Source: Alkalihalophilus marmarensis DSM 21297
Lineage (GTDB): Bacteria; Bacillota; Bacilli; Bacillales; Bacillaceae_D
Length of the DNA: 64,000 nucleotides
Assembly (NCBI RefSeq): GCF_000474275.2
Contig: NZ_ATAE01000032.1
Location: forward strand, 49,197 to 113,196
Reading direction: 5' to 3'
This document shows, one piece after another, positions 25,457-33,310 of the stretch (positions are counted from its first letter, which is position 1; every line of letters starts with the position of its first letter). The notes beneath the pieces are model-generated. The model was not told the origin of the DNA. It saw only the letters and a program-made list of their open reading frames with translations, and made no database searches. The position numbers and the translations under genes were made by a program.

Positions 25457-26629
25457 ATGAAAAATTGGGTAATTATCGGTGGTGGTATTCAAGGGATCAC
25501 GTTAGCCAGCTACCTCTTGGCTAAAAAAGGAGTTCCGATTGAGCAGCTATCCATTATCGACCCGCATGAAGAACCTTTAGCGATGTGGAAACATTGTACA
25601 AAACAAGTGGGGATGTCTTATTTGCGCTCTCCTTCTATTCATCATCTGCAGCCAGAACCATTTGGACTAGAGGCCTTTGCGAAGAAAAAAAATCTATATA
25701 AGCAACAAGCTTTTGTTCCTCCTTATGACCGGCCAAAGCTCTCATTATTCAACGAGCATTGTGAACATCTAATTAAAGATCATCAAATTAAACAAAGCTG
25801 GGTTCAGGGGCGTGTAAACGGCTTAAAGAAGAATACGGATTACTGGATGATTCAATTAGAGAGCGGTGAGGTGATAGCAAGCAGACATGTTGTTCTTGCT
25901 ATAGGAGTAGGTGAACAGCCTATTTGGCCAGATTTTGCCTATAGCTTAAAAGAAGAAGGAGCGAAAATTGAACATATATTTGATCAGACCAAGTGCATAA
26001 CCTCCGAAGAAGATCGAGTATTAGTAGCAGGAGGGGGGATCAGCGGTGTTCAAACCGCATTAAAATTAAGTAATGAGTTAAAAAATCCGGTAACCCTTTT
26101 GACTAGACATCCATTTCGAGTAAAGCAGTTTGATTCACATCCAGGATGGCTCGGACCAAAATATATGCGGCATTTCTTGAAGAAAAAATCATACGATCAA
26201 AGAAGATCGCTGATTAAACAGGCTAGAAACCGCGGTTCGCTTCCGGCTGAGCTGCGCACTATGCTAAGAAGGGCTGAATCAGAAGATCTAGTGCAATCGA
26301 TAGTGAATGAAATAGCTGAAACGTATTATGATGGGCGTATTCATTTGACCTTTCAAGACGGCACTTCTTGGTACGGCGACAAAGTAATTTTAGCTACAGG
26401 CTTTCATCCTAATCCGCCTGGTATGGATTGGCTCACCCAAACGATAGAAGAAGAGCATTTAACTTGTCATACTTGCGGCTATCCAATTGTAGATGATCAT
26501 ACGCTAGAATGGAGTGAAAATCTTTTTGTCTTAGGGGCACTAGCAGAATTATCCTTAGGACCAGTTGCTAGAAATATATCCGGAGCTAGAAGAGGCGCAG
26601 AAAGAATAATAGCTGCACATAGCAGCTGA
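25457..26629 (+). CDS. FAD/NAD(P)-binding oxidoreductase under Zur control
   Basis: Flavoprotein of 390 aa related to SidA/IucD-type N-hydroxylating monooxygenases and other flavin monooxygenases. The FAD loop is IIGGGIQGITLASYL at the N-terminus, the NAD(P) loop is VLVAGGGISGVQTALKLS (about 190-210), and ATGFHPNPPG lies near residue 325. Start ATG 25457 with AAAGGAGAG just upstream. The preceding Zur box means expression should rise when zinc is low, like the divergent chaperone gene. The reaction is unknown; making or modifying a metal-binding metabolite is one possibility. Monocistronic. Confidence 0.82.
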   Translation: MKNWVIIGGGIQGITLASYLLAKKGVPIEQLSIIDPHEEPLAMWKHCTKQVGMSYLRSPSIHHLQPEPFGLEAFAKKKNLYKQQAFVPPYDRPKLSLFNEHCEHLIKDHQIKQSWVQGRVNGLKKNTDYWMIQLESGEVIASRHVVLAIGVGEQPIWPDFAYSLKEEGAKIEHIFDQTKCITSEEDRVLVAGGGISGVQTALKLSNELKNPVTLLTRHPFRVKQFDSHPGWLGPKYMRHFLKKKSYDQRRSLIKQARNRGSLPAELRTMLRRAESEDLVQSIVNEIAETYYDGRIHLTFQDGTSWYGDKVILATGFHPNPPGMDWLTQTIEEEHLTCHTCGYPIVDDHTLEWSENLFVLGALAELSLGPVARNISGARRGAERIIAAHSS

Positions 26630-26632
26630 CAG

Positions 26633-26673
26633 CTTGAAAAAGCATCGTATGTATGAGCAGATGCTTTTTCAAG
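26633..26673. terminator. Bidirectional hairpin terminator
   Basis: 14-bp perfect stem CTTGAAAAAGCATC/GATGCTTTTTCAAG, 13-base loop, between convergent genes. Confidence 0.8.
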
Positions 26674-26679
26674 TGTAAA

Positions 26680-26976
26680 CTATTCAAATGTGAGGTGAAG
26701 CTCATATCCATTTTCTATAATCATTTTCCCATTTTTATGGTTTTCGATGTGCTCTTTATATGCTAGGGAATGAGCAGAGAACGCTTCTCGATCTCCGCAC
26801 TCTAGTGCTTGATCGATTGAATTCAGCAATTGAGATTTTTTAAAGTGGTACATTGAATATTCAAGAACGGCCTGGGCGTAAAGAGACTGGACTGTTGATT
26901 CTGTACGTTTTTGAAGTGACTTAATAATTTCTAATTGTCGGTAAACGTTGTTATCCATCGCAAAGTGATTATTCAT
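26680..26976 (-). CDS. IDEAL-domain protein, 98 aa
   Basis: Small cytosolic protein. Residues about 57-85 (LLNSIDQALECGDREAF) fit the IDEAL domain, a short helical module common in Bacillales and otherwise of unclear function. The remainder is helical and charged. AGGAGGG lies 7 bases before ATG 26976. Monocistronic, convergent with the flavoprotein gene. Confidence 0.75.
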   Translation of the reverse strand: MNNHFAMDNNVYRQLEIIKSLQKRTESTVQSLYAQAVLEYSMYHFKKSQLLNSIDQALECGDREAFSAHSLAYKEHIENHKNGKMIIENGYELHLTFE

Positions 26977-27092
26977 TGCGTATCCCTCCTTAGCTTTCTC
27001 TTTGTTCTACTATACCCTTCACTGCTATTTTCAAACCATTCACACATCTTTCTTGAGAAAAAGTTATCCTTTTTAACCTTCCTAAAACTACT

Positions 27093-27128
27093 AAAAAAAC
27101 AGGCAGCTTTATTTCTAAGCCTGCCTGT
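27093..27128 (-). terminator. Terminator of the FhuF-like gene
   Basis: Stem ACAGGCAG/CTGCCTGT with inner CTT/AAG pairs, then a T-run in the minus direction. Confidence 0.8.
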
Positions 27129-27140
27129 CTCTCCTTAAAA

Positions 27141-27929
27141 TTACATTGATTTTTCCCTTTTTATTTCTTCGCCGCGGGCTTTCCGTTCTTCTTTCGTTAG
27201 TTTAGGACATGCATAGCACTTCTTGCCATTTTCCTTAACATAACTCATGCAGCACGCTGCTTTCACTCTAACCGGCTCTACGGGCTCCCACCAGCTGTCC
27301 ACATAGCGAAAGGTTACATCATATGGATTTCTTTTTAAGCCAAAAACCTCGCAGTCGACCTCTCTTAACGTATGCAGATCGTCATTTATTTGTTTCTTTC
27401 TCTCATTATCAGCGGTCACCATCCACGCCTCTTGCTGCTTATAAAATGGATTACATAGAAGCCCAAAAGCCTGCTGAATAGGTAAAGTCGAGGTAAGGGC
27501 AACCATTTCTATTACCGGACGAAGATGGTCAAATAATGCTTCATACTTCTCAGTTAACACTTTTTCTCGATCGCCTTCAGGAAGCTTAATGCAGTCGGCT
27601 TTAATTAAGGAAAAGCCAACTTCATCTCCCTTTACATAGAAGGCCAAATCTTCGTAGTCAAGCCAGGAGTCATAATGAGATACGGTGTATTGATGAGCTG
27701 TACATAAATAAGCGATCCACTTCATCATATTCGCGCCGCCTGCTCTTTCATCAAGCCCTTTGCATGCTGCTGTTCGCTCTTTCATGATCTCCTTCATTAC
27801 CGCTTCTTTTTGAAGTTCATTTAACTTATAATATGAATCCGCTTCTTTGTTTAATTGATTTATCTTAATAAAGAACGTTGCCTCAAGCTCTTTTTTTAGA
27901 TCTTGGGTAAATCGTTGCCCATCAGTCAT
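27141..27929 (-). CDS. FhuF-like iron-sulfur protein (putative siderophore-iron reductase)
   Basis: Soluble protein of 262 aa. The C-terminus carries CC-x10-C-x2-C (ACCMSYVKENGKKCYACP), which is exactly the unusual [2Fe-2S] ligand pattern of the ferric-siderophore reductase FhuF. The N-terminal two thirds contain WIAYLC, PVIEMVALTS and LLCNPFYKQQ, as in FhuF/IucA-related domains. It probably releases iron from imported siderophores by reduction. AGGGAGC lies 7 bases before ATG 27929. I could not find a convincing Fur box in the upstream region. Confidence 0.8.
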   Translation of the reverse strand: MTDGQRFTQDLKKELEATFFIKINQLNKEADSYYKLNELQKEAVMKEIMKERTAACKGLDERAGGANMMKWIAYLCTAHQYTVSHYDSWLDYEDLAFYVKGDEVGFSLIKADCIKLPEGDREKVLTEKYEALFDHLRPVIEMVALTSTLPIQQAFGLLCNPFYKQQEAWMVTADNERKKQINDDLHTLREVDCEVFGLKRNPYDVTFRYVDSWWEPVEPVRVKAACCMSYVKENGKKCYACPKLTKEERKARGEEIKREKSM

Positions 27930-28091
27930 ACTAGCAGCTCCCTTCTTTTATGTAGCGCTCTTTCTCTATTACCAATCTTTTTAGATTAATGTTTTCGTTT
28001 ACACTATATCATAATCGATTCAACGTGATCATGCAGGAGCTGTGCAAAAGAGTTCCTTTTTAATAAGTTTTCTTTTTCCATTATTAACTAG

Positions 28092-28120
28092 TTGTTTTTT
28101 TAAAGTCTTTTGCATATAAT
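28092..28120 (+). promoter_or_regulatory. SigA-type promoter
   Basis: TTGTTT, 17 bp, TATAAT, ending 34 bp before the start of the 121-aa gene. Confidence 0.7.
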
Positions 28121-28154
28121 AAGAACATAAGTTCGCATAAGGAGGATGGAGATA

Positions 28155-28520
28155 ATGGCGAAGCTGACTAGTGACGAGCATCAAGCCCTTCATCACTATA
28201 TTTTACTTTTAGTAGCCAGGCAAGTTCTTGAACGCGACTTTTCGTACCTAGAGCAGGCTAATTTAAAATTAGCTCACCCTTATCTCGAACTAACTAAATC
28301 CGTTCTTGATCATATCAGTAAAGAACTAAAAGCGATGAAGACTTATTTACACGCCCATCACATTACCATTGACAGCAGAAAACAAGAGGGGTTATTTAGT
28401 GAATATTACTACCGTCATAAAGGATATGAAGGCGTAACTAGGGTTTTAAATGCTCATTTAAAAAACCAAGTGCATGATTATGTTACATCCTGCTTTACTA
28501 CATTTAGAAAGCCTTCTTAA
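28155..28520 (+). CDS. Hypothetical protein, 121 aa (possibly YhjD-like)
   Basis: Helical soluble protein with LLLVARQVLERDFSYLEQA and a basic, Tyr-rich middle (SEYYYRHKGYEG). The layout loosely recalls Bacillus YhjD, but I am not certain. The first ATG (28146) touches AAGGAGG, so ATG 28155 with 9-base spacing is chosen. A good SigA promoter precedes it. Function unknown. Confidence 0.65.
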   Translation: MAKLTSDEHQALHHYILLLVARQVLERDFSYLEQANLKLAHPYLELTKSVLDHISKELKAMKTYLHAHHITIDSRKQEGLFSEYYYRHKGYEGVTRVLNAHLKNQVHDYVTSCFTTFRKPS

Positions 28521-28553
28521 TTAAAACACCCTTCTTACTCTCCTGACAAAAAA

Positions 28554-28584
28554 GAAAGTGAATCACGCAAAGTGACTCACCTTC
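28554..28584 (-). terminator. Terminator of the MBL/DUF3006 operon
   Basis: 13-bp stem (with G-U pairs on the minus transcript), 5-base loop, followed by TTTTTT in the minus direction. Confidence 0.75.
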
Positions 28585-28598
28585 CTGCTTTTTTAGGT

Positions 28599-28877
28599 TT
28601 ATTTTTTCTTGAAACGGCTTTTTTGATTCGCTTTTAGCTGCTTAAGCATATCAGTGACAGGAGATTCGAAAATTCGCTCTTCTTTTTTCATATGCTTATT
28701 AATGACCAGACGTGCATGCTCTCTCTCACCTTGCATGTTTACTTCCACTTCAAAGGAATCTCCTTCACATACACCAGGCGGTAGATCACTTAGTGGTATA
28801 GTATATTCTTTTTCGCTTTCACCAACAAGCAGCACGGCTGCTTTGTTATCTACAATACGATCAAGTACAGCAATCAT
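28599..28877 (-). CDS. DUF3006 protein, 92 aa
   Basis: Small protein matching DUF3006: AVLDRIVDNKAAVLLV, IPLSDLPPGVCEGDSFEVEV, then a basic C-terminus ending in lysines. DUF3006 genes often sit next to ComEC-like metallo-beta-lactamase genes, as here. Start ATG 28877 after AGGAGGG. It follows the MBL gene by 25 bp in one operon. Function unknown. Confidence 0.85.
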   Translation of the reverse strand: MIAVLDRIVDNKAAVLLVGESEKEYTIPLSDLPPGVCEGDSFEVEVNMQGEREHARLVINKHMKKEERIFESPVTDMLKQLKANQKSRFKKK

Positions 28878-28902
28878 TTTATCCCTCCTATACAATCAGC
28901 AG

Positions 28903-29982
28903 TTAGTTCTTCAAACAAGCTAGCTCTTCTTCTATAATTTCAGAGAGTCTCCCATCACCAATTCCATTAATATCTGTTAATTCATGGAGGTTTGTAATAG
29001 GTCGCATGTCTATAAGCTGCTGGGCTCTTTCTTCTCCGATATGAACAATCGTTGTTAATTCGCCTATAGAAGCTTCATTTATATTTATACAGCTGTCACT
29101 AGGTAAATCCCCATTTAATGCAGACTGCGGATTATTTTCTGTGTGTATTGATATACTGCTGCCGTCGCTGATCATTTGAATCGACCCATGAAGATCTGTT
29201 CCATACCACTCAAGATTTAATCTATCAATTCTCTCGATCACTTCCCGGTGAGGATGACCATATTCATTATCTGCTCCTGCAGAGTAAACGGCATACATTG
29301 GATCCACCTTACGTAAGAACGCCTCCTCGCTTGAGGTAGAAGACCCATGATGCCCTAACTTGATAACATCGGCCTGAAGGTTCACTCCATTATCCACTAA
29401 TTCCAACTCAATTTCTTTTTCAATATCAGCCATAAACAGCCACGCTGCCTCACCATGCACCATTCGAAGCCCAATAGCTCCTTCATGAAAATCACCTGTT
29501 AATTCAGTGGGATTAATCACTTCAATCGTTAAAGAACCAATTTCAAACTCTTCACCTGCTCGCGGCTCATAATAGTCAGCGCCCGAAGCTGCAATAGCCT
29601 GAATCGCTCTTTCAAACGTTCTAGTCGTATGATTGTCACCAGACATCCACACTTCTGCGACCGGAAATTCAGCTAGTACTTGAGCCACTTGGCCGATATG
29701 ATCAGCATGTGGGTGAGTTCCAACAAACAAGTCAATTTCAGTAACTCCCGCTTCTTTAAGAAGAGAGACCACTTCATCTCTGTCATGTCTGCCTGCATCA
29801 ATTAAAACCGTCGAGTCTTTCGTTTGCAATAACGTTGCATCTCCTTGATCTACGTCTAGAAACGTAACGATCAGTTCATTTTCGCCAATTTCTATTGTTG
29901 CTTTTTCTTCTGAGGTTTGACTTAGCTCACTGCACCCGATAAGAAGCAGCATCAAACAAATCGTAAATAATACCGTTCTCAT
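28903..29982 (-). CDS. Lipoprotein metallo-beta-lactamase-fold hydrolase with C-terminal HhH domain
   Basis: Protein of 359 aa anchored outside the cell: signal MRTVLFTICLMLLLIGC, lipobox LLIGC. A metallo-beta-lactamase domain related to the ComEC C-terminal domain follows: FLDVDQGDATLLQ, LIDAGRHDRD, metal motif GTHPHADHIG, KLGHHGSSTS, GHPHREV. The last 60 residues form a ComEA-like helix-hairpin-helix (ININEASIGELTTIVHIG, LTDINGIGDGRL). The combination suggests nucleic-acid hydrolysis or binding at the cell surface, which is inference. AGGGAG lies before ATG 29982. Confidence 0.88.
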   Translation of the reverse strand: MRTVLFTICLMLLLIGCSELSQTSEEKATIEIGENELIVTFLDVDQGDATLLQTKDSTVLIDAGRHDRDEVVSLLKEAGVTEIDLFVGTHPHADHIGQVAQVLAEFPVAEVWMSGDNHTTRTFERAIQAIAASGADYYEPRAGEEFEIGSLTIEVINPTELTGDFHEGAIGLRMVHGEAAWLFMADIEKEIELELVDNGVNLQADVIKLGHHGSSTSSEEAFLRKVDPMYAVYSAGADNEYGHPHREVIERIDRLNLEWYGTDLHGSIQMISDGSSISIHTENNPQSALNGDLPSDSCININEASIGELTTIVHIGEERAQQLIDMRPITNLHELTDINGIGDGRLSEIIEEELACLKN

Positions 29983-30053
29983 TTCAATCTCCCTACTCTT
30001 TTTTCGCCTGTTTATATCAAAGCTTGATTCATTACAATCATTAATTATACAAG

Positions 30054-30093
30054 AAAAAAAGAAATCATGGCACGTGGCTATGATTTCTTTTTG
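30054..30093 (-). terminator. Terminator of the cheA-cheW-cheY operon
   Basis: 11-bp stem AAAGAAATCAT/ATGATTTCTTT, 11-base loop, T-run in the minus direction. Confidence 0.85.
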
Positions 30094-30097
30094 ACGT

Positions 30098-30457
30098 TTA
30101 TCCTAAAACTTTATTAATGGATTCTAGCACACGGTCTGCTTGAAACGGCTTAACAATAAAGTCTTTTGCACCAGACTGAATGGCATCAATAACCATTGAT
30201 TGCTGTCCCATTGCAGAACACATAATCACTTTTGCAGAAGAATCAGTCTCTCTAATTGCTTTAAGAGCTTCAATTCCATCCATTTCCGGCATAGTGATAT
30301 CCATTGTGACTAAATCAGGCTTTAATTCTTTATATTGATTGACTGCTTCTGCTCCATTAGCCGCTTCTCCAGCAATCTCAAACCCATTCTTAGATAAGAT
30401 ATCTTTAATCATCATTCGCATAAATGCCGCATCATCTACAATTAATACAGACGCCAT
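30098..30457 (-). CDS. cheY: Chemotaxis response regulator CheY
   Basis: Single-domain receiver of 119 aa, nearly identical in layout to B. subtilis CheY: LIVDDAAFMRMMIKDIL, phospho-acceptor Asp53 in VTMDITMPEMDG, CSAMGQQSMVIDAI and VKPFQADRVLE. It is phosphorylated by CheA and acts on the flagellar switch. GAGGTG precedes ATG 30457. Third gene of cheA-cheW-cheY, 47 bp after cheW. Confidence 0.95.
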   Translation of the reverse strand: MASVLIVDDAAFMRMMIKDILSKNGFEIAGEAANGAEAVNQYKELKPDLVTMDITMPEMDGIEALKAIRETDSSAKVIMCSAMGQQSMVIDAIQSGAKDFIVKPFQADRVLESINKVLG

Positions 30458-30504
30458 CTAATCACCTCTTCACCTTTGCTCTATGTATTTATTATTCTTT
30501 CACT

Positions 30505-30951
30505 TTACGATTCTTGTATCACTTTTTCCAAATTTAAAAGTGTAAATAAACGTTTATTAAGCTTGACTACACCTCGTAAGTATTCAGCTTCAATACCGCC
30601 GACCACTTCAGGAGTCGGCTCTATTTTATCAACTGGAATATCAATGACATCGTTTGCCCCATCAACGATAAATCCAATTTCAATATCACCTTTTTGGATC
30701 ACTAGGATTCTCGTTGCTTCATCTAACCCTTTTTCTTCAATGCCAAATCGCTTTCTAAGGTTAATAATGGGTGTTATGACACCTCTTAAATTCATTACTC
30801 CTGTGACAAAGGGATATGTGCTTGGAATTCTAGTAACGGGCTGCATCCGTTCAATCGATTGAATATAATCTACTTCGATGGCATATTCCTCGTCTTTTAA
30901 TTGAAAAACAATGACTTTCATTTCTGTTTTCGCAGCTGTTTCATTAGACAC
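30505..30951 (-). CDS. cheW: Chemotaxis coupling protein CheW
   Basis: SH3-like adaptor of 148 aa linking chemoreceptors to CheA. The body shows VFQLKDEEYAIEVDYIQSIER, VTGVMNLRGVITPIINLRKRFG and GFIVDGANDVIDI, all standard CheW. The start appears to be GTG 30951 with GAGGGGG about 7 bases upstream; an ATG at 30944 is out of frame. It follows cheA by 23 bp. Confidence 0.95.
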   Translation of the reverse strand: MSNETAAKTEMKVIVFQLKDEEYAIEVDYIQSIERMQPVTRIPSTYPFVTGVMNLRGVITPIINLRKRFGIEEKGLDEATRILVIQKGDIEIGFIVDGANDVIDIPVDKIEPTPEVVGGIEAEYLRGVVKLNKRLFTLLNLEKVIQES

Positions 30952-30974
30952 ACGAAGGCCCCCTCACTCGTTCA

Positions 30975-33062
30975 TTACTTAATTAATGCGTTGGTATCTA
31001 CAATAAGAGCCACTTGGCCATTTCCTAAAATCGTAGCTCCTGAAATGGCAAACACGTTTGTCAGATAGTTTCCTAGAGATTTTAGTACGATATCGTGCTG
31101 TCCAATTAATGAATCAACGACAAGCCCCGCTACTTTATCACCTTTATTAATGATAACAAGTGAATAAAAGTCTTCCGTTTGCTGCTCACCAGGAACTTCA
31201 AATATATCTTTTAAGAAAACAAGCGGGACCACTTTACCGCGGAAATCAATCACTTTTTGATTGTGAGCGCTGTAAACATCCTGCTTATTAACAATGGCTG
31301 TTTCAACAATAGAGGATAACGGAATAGCGTATTTCTCTTCTTGTACTTCTACTAACATGACATCAATAATAGATAGCGTAAGCGGTAGTTGAATAGAGAA
31401 AATAGAACCTCTGCCAAGTACGGAATTAACCGTGACAATGCCGCCTAATGATTCAAATGTATTACGAACAACATCAAGCCCCACGCCTCGGCCTGACACA
31501 TCTGTTATTTTCTCAGCTGTACTAAATCCAGAGGAGAATAACAGTCCAAAGACCTGCTGATCTGTCATCTTTTCTGCTTCTTCTTCTGTTACCACTCCAT
31601 TAGATAAAGCTTTATTTAAGATTTTTTGACGATCAATACCGGCTCCGTCATCTTCAATTTCAATAAACACATTATTTCCGCTATGGTAGGCCTTTAATTT
31701 AACCGTACCTTCTTCTGGTTTTCCATTTGCCACACGAATATCAGGCGTTTCAATTCCATGATCGATTGAGTTTCGCAATAGATGAACTAATGGATCGCCA
31801 ATTTCATCAATAATTGTTCGATCAAGCTCTGTATCGGCACCAACAATCTCAAGGTTCACTTTCTTGTTTAAGTCTTTTGACAAGCTGCGAACCATACGAG
31901 GAAATCGGTTAAAAACTTGTTCAACCGGCATCATTCGCATATTTAGAATGATCTCTTGCAAATCTCCAGAAATTCGTGACATTCTCTCAACGGTTTCATT
32001 AAGTTCATTATTTTTTAATTCACTAGCTATTTGCTCAAGTCTTCCGCGGTCGATAACAAGCTCTTCAAATAAATTCATTAGTACATCAAGGCGTTCAATA
32101 TTCACTCGAATCGTTTTATTTGATTCATGTCCTGCTTTTTTAGTTTCCGCTTTATTTTCAGCTCCTGCTTCGCTTTTTGTCGCGTTCTTTTTATCGTGTT
32201 GTTGTTTAGACGGTACTGCTTGCTCTGTCGGTTCAGAGCTGATGTTTTTCTCACGGTCTACGAGCATTTCTTCTTTACTCGCCAAGTCAGCTTTTTCAAC
32301 CGTCTGCACCATAACATTCGTAATCTCTGAAATTTTTAAGATACGCTGCTGTATTTCCTCTGCCTCAACTTTTGAGACAAGAGTCACCATAAATGTCTCA
32401 TCAAACTTTTCTTCTTCTAATTGATCAGCACTTGGTGTGGATTTGATCACTTCCCCAACCTGCTCTAATACTTCAAATACCATAAATACCCGCGCTGCTT
32501 TCAACATTGCTTGTTCATCTAGTGTCACTTCGATCTGATATGCATAGTACCCTTGTTCAAAAGACTGCTCGAGCACCGTTCTTTCAAACTCATCATACAC
32601 TTCAGTCAGCTGAACATTAGCAGCAGCTGGAGTTGCTACGGCCGCAGCCGTTTCTTTTTCCGCAAGGGATGCTGCTTCTATGCTCTCACCTTTCTCAATT
32701 GCCTCAAGCTTTGAAACAACGGCAGAAACATCACGCTTGCCTTCTCCGCCAGAAGCAATGTCTTGTACCATAGCTTCAAGGTCATCTACTGCCAAAAAAA
32801 CGACATCCATCACTTCGGACGTAACACTTAATTTTTGATTGCGAATAAGGTCGAGTACATTTTCCATGTTATGAGTTAAGTGTGCTAAATCTTCAAAACC
32901 CATTGTTGCTGCCATTCCTTTAAGTGTATGAGCAGAACGAAAAACTTCTCCGACAATAGATAGATCATCCGGAGTTTGTTCTAATTTTAGTAAATGGTCG
33001 TTGATCGATTGTAAATGTTCTTGACTCTCATCAAGAAACACATCTAAATACTCTGAATTCAT
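30975..33062 (-). CDS. cheA: Chemotaxis histidine kinase CheA
   Basis: Histidine kinase of about 695 aa. P1 (1-105) has phospho-acceptor His45 in RSAHTLKGMAATMG; P2 (about 155-265) is the CheY-docking domain. A linker is followed by P3 dimerisation (about 320-380), P4 ATPase (HLLRNSIDHGIE, EIEDDGAGID, GFSTAEKITDVSGRGVGLDVV) and the P5 CheW-like regulatory domain. The start is ATG 33062 by alignment to other CheA proteins; TTG or GTG a few codons upstream are alternatives. An extended -10 (TGC-TATGAT, minus strand near 33141-33136) lies upstream. Confidence 0.94.
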   Translation of the reverse strand: MNSEYLDVFLDESQEHLQSINDHLLKLEQTPDDLSIVGEVFRSAHTLKGMAATMGFEDLAHLTHNMENVLDLIRNQKLSVTSEVMDVVFLAVDDLEAMVQDIASGGEGKRDVSAVVSKLEAIEKGESIEAASLAEKETAAAVATPAAANVQLTEVYDEFERTVLEQSFEQGYYAYQIEVTLDEQAMLKAARVFMVFEVLEQVGEVIKSTPSADQLEEEKFDETFMVTLVSKVEAEEIQQRILKISEITNVMVQTVEKADLASKEEMLVDREKNISSEPTEQAVPSKQQHDKKNATKSEAGAENKAETKKAGHESNKTIRVNIERLDVLMNLFEELVIDRGRLEQIASELKNNELNETVERMSRISGDLQEIILNMRMMPVEQVFNRFPRMVRSLSKDLNKKVNLEIVGADTELDRTIIDEIGDPLVHLLRNSIDHGIETPDIRVANGKPEEGTVKLKAYHSGNNVFIEIEDDGAGIDRQKILNKALSNGVVTEEEAEKMTDQQVFGLLFSSGFSTAEKITDVSGRGVGLDVVRNTFESLGGIVTVNSVLGRGSIFSIQLPLTLSIIDVMLVEVQEEKYAIPLSSIVETAIVNKQDVYSAHNQKVIDFRGKVVPLVFLKDIFEVPGEQQTEDFYSLVIINKGDKVAGLVVDSLIGQHDIVLKSLGNYLTNVFAISGATILGNGQVALIVDTNALIK

Positions 33063-33310
33063 CAAGCTCTTGTTCACCTCAATGGTCACTTAGTCCCTTC
33101 ATGTTAAGAGGAACCTGCCGACTGCTGTTTCTTTTATCATAGCACATTTTCCTAAAACATGAGTATTTATTCATAGTAAAAAATGAATATCTTTTCTCTA
33201 TTATCTTAAGACACTTTCTTGTTTATATAGGGCGATAACATGTAATATAACAGGTGTTCAGGTGAAAATTCTGCAAGTAGCCACAGCTTTTTAGTTTAGA
33301 AGATATTCCA

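Noticed and set aside
27930..28090. Fur box before the FhuF-like gene
   Set aside because: AT-rich segments do not match the TGATAAT/ATTATCA halves well enough.
30476..30862. ORF antisense to cheW
   Set aside because: Shadow of cheW; no start signals or recognisable domain.
31864..32424. 186-codon ORF antisense to cheA
   Set aside because: Opposite strand of a certain gene; serine-rich shadow of the cheA codon pattern with no ribosome site.
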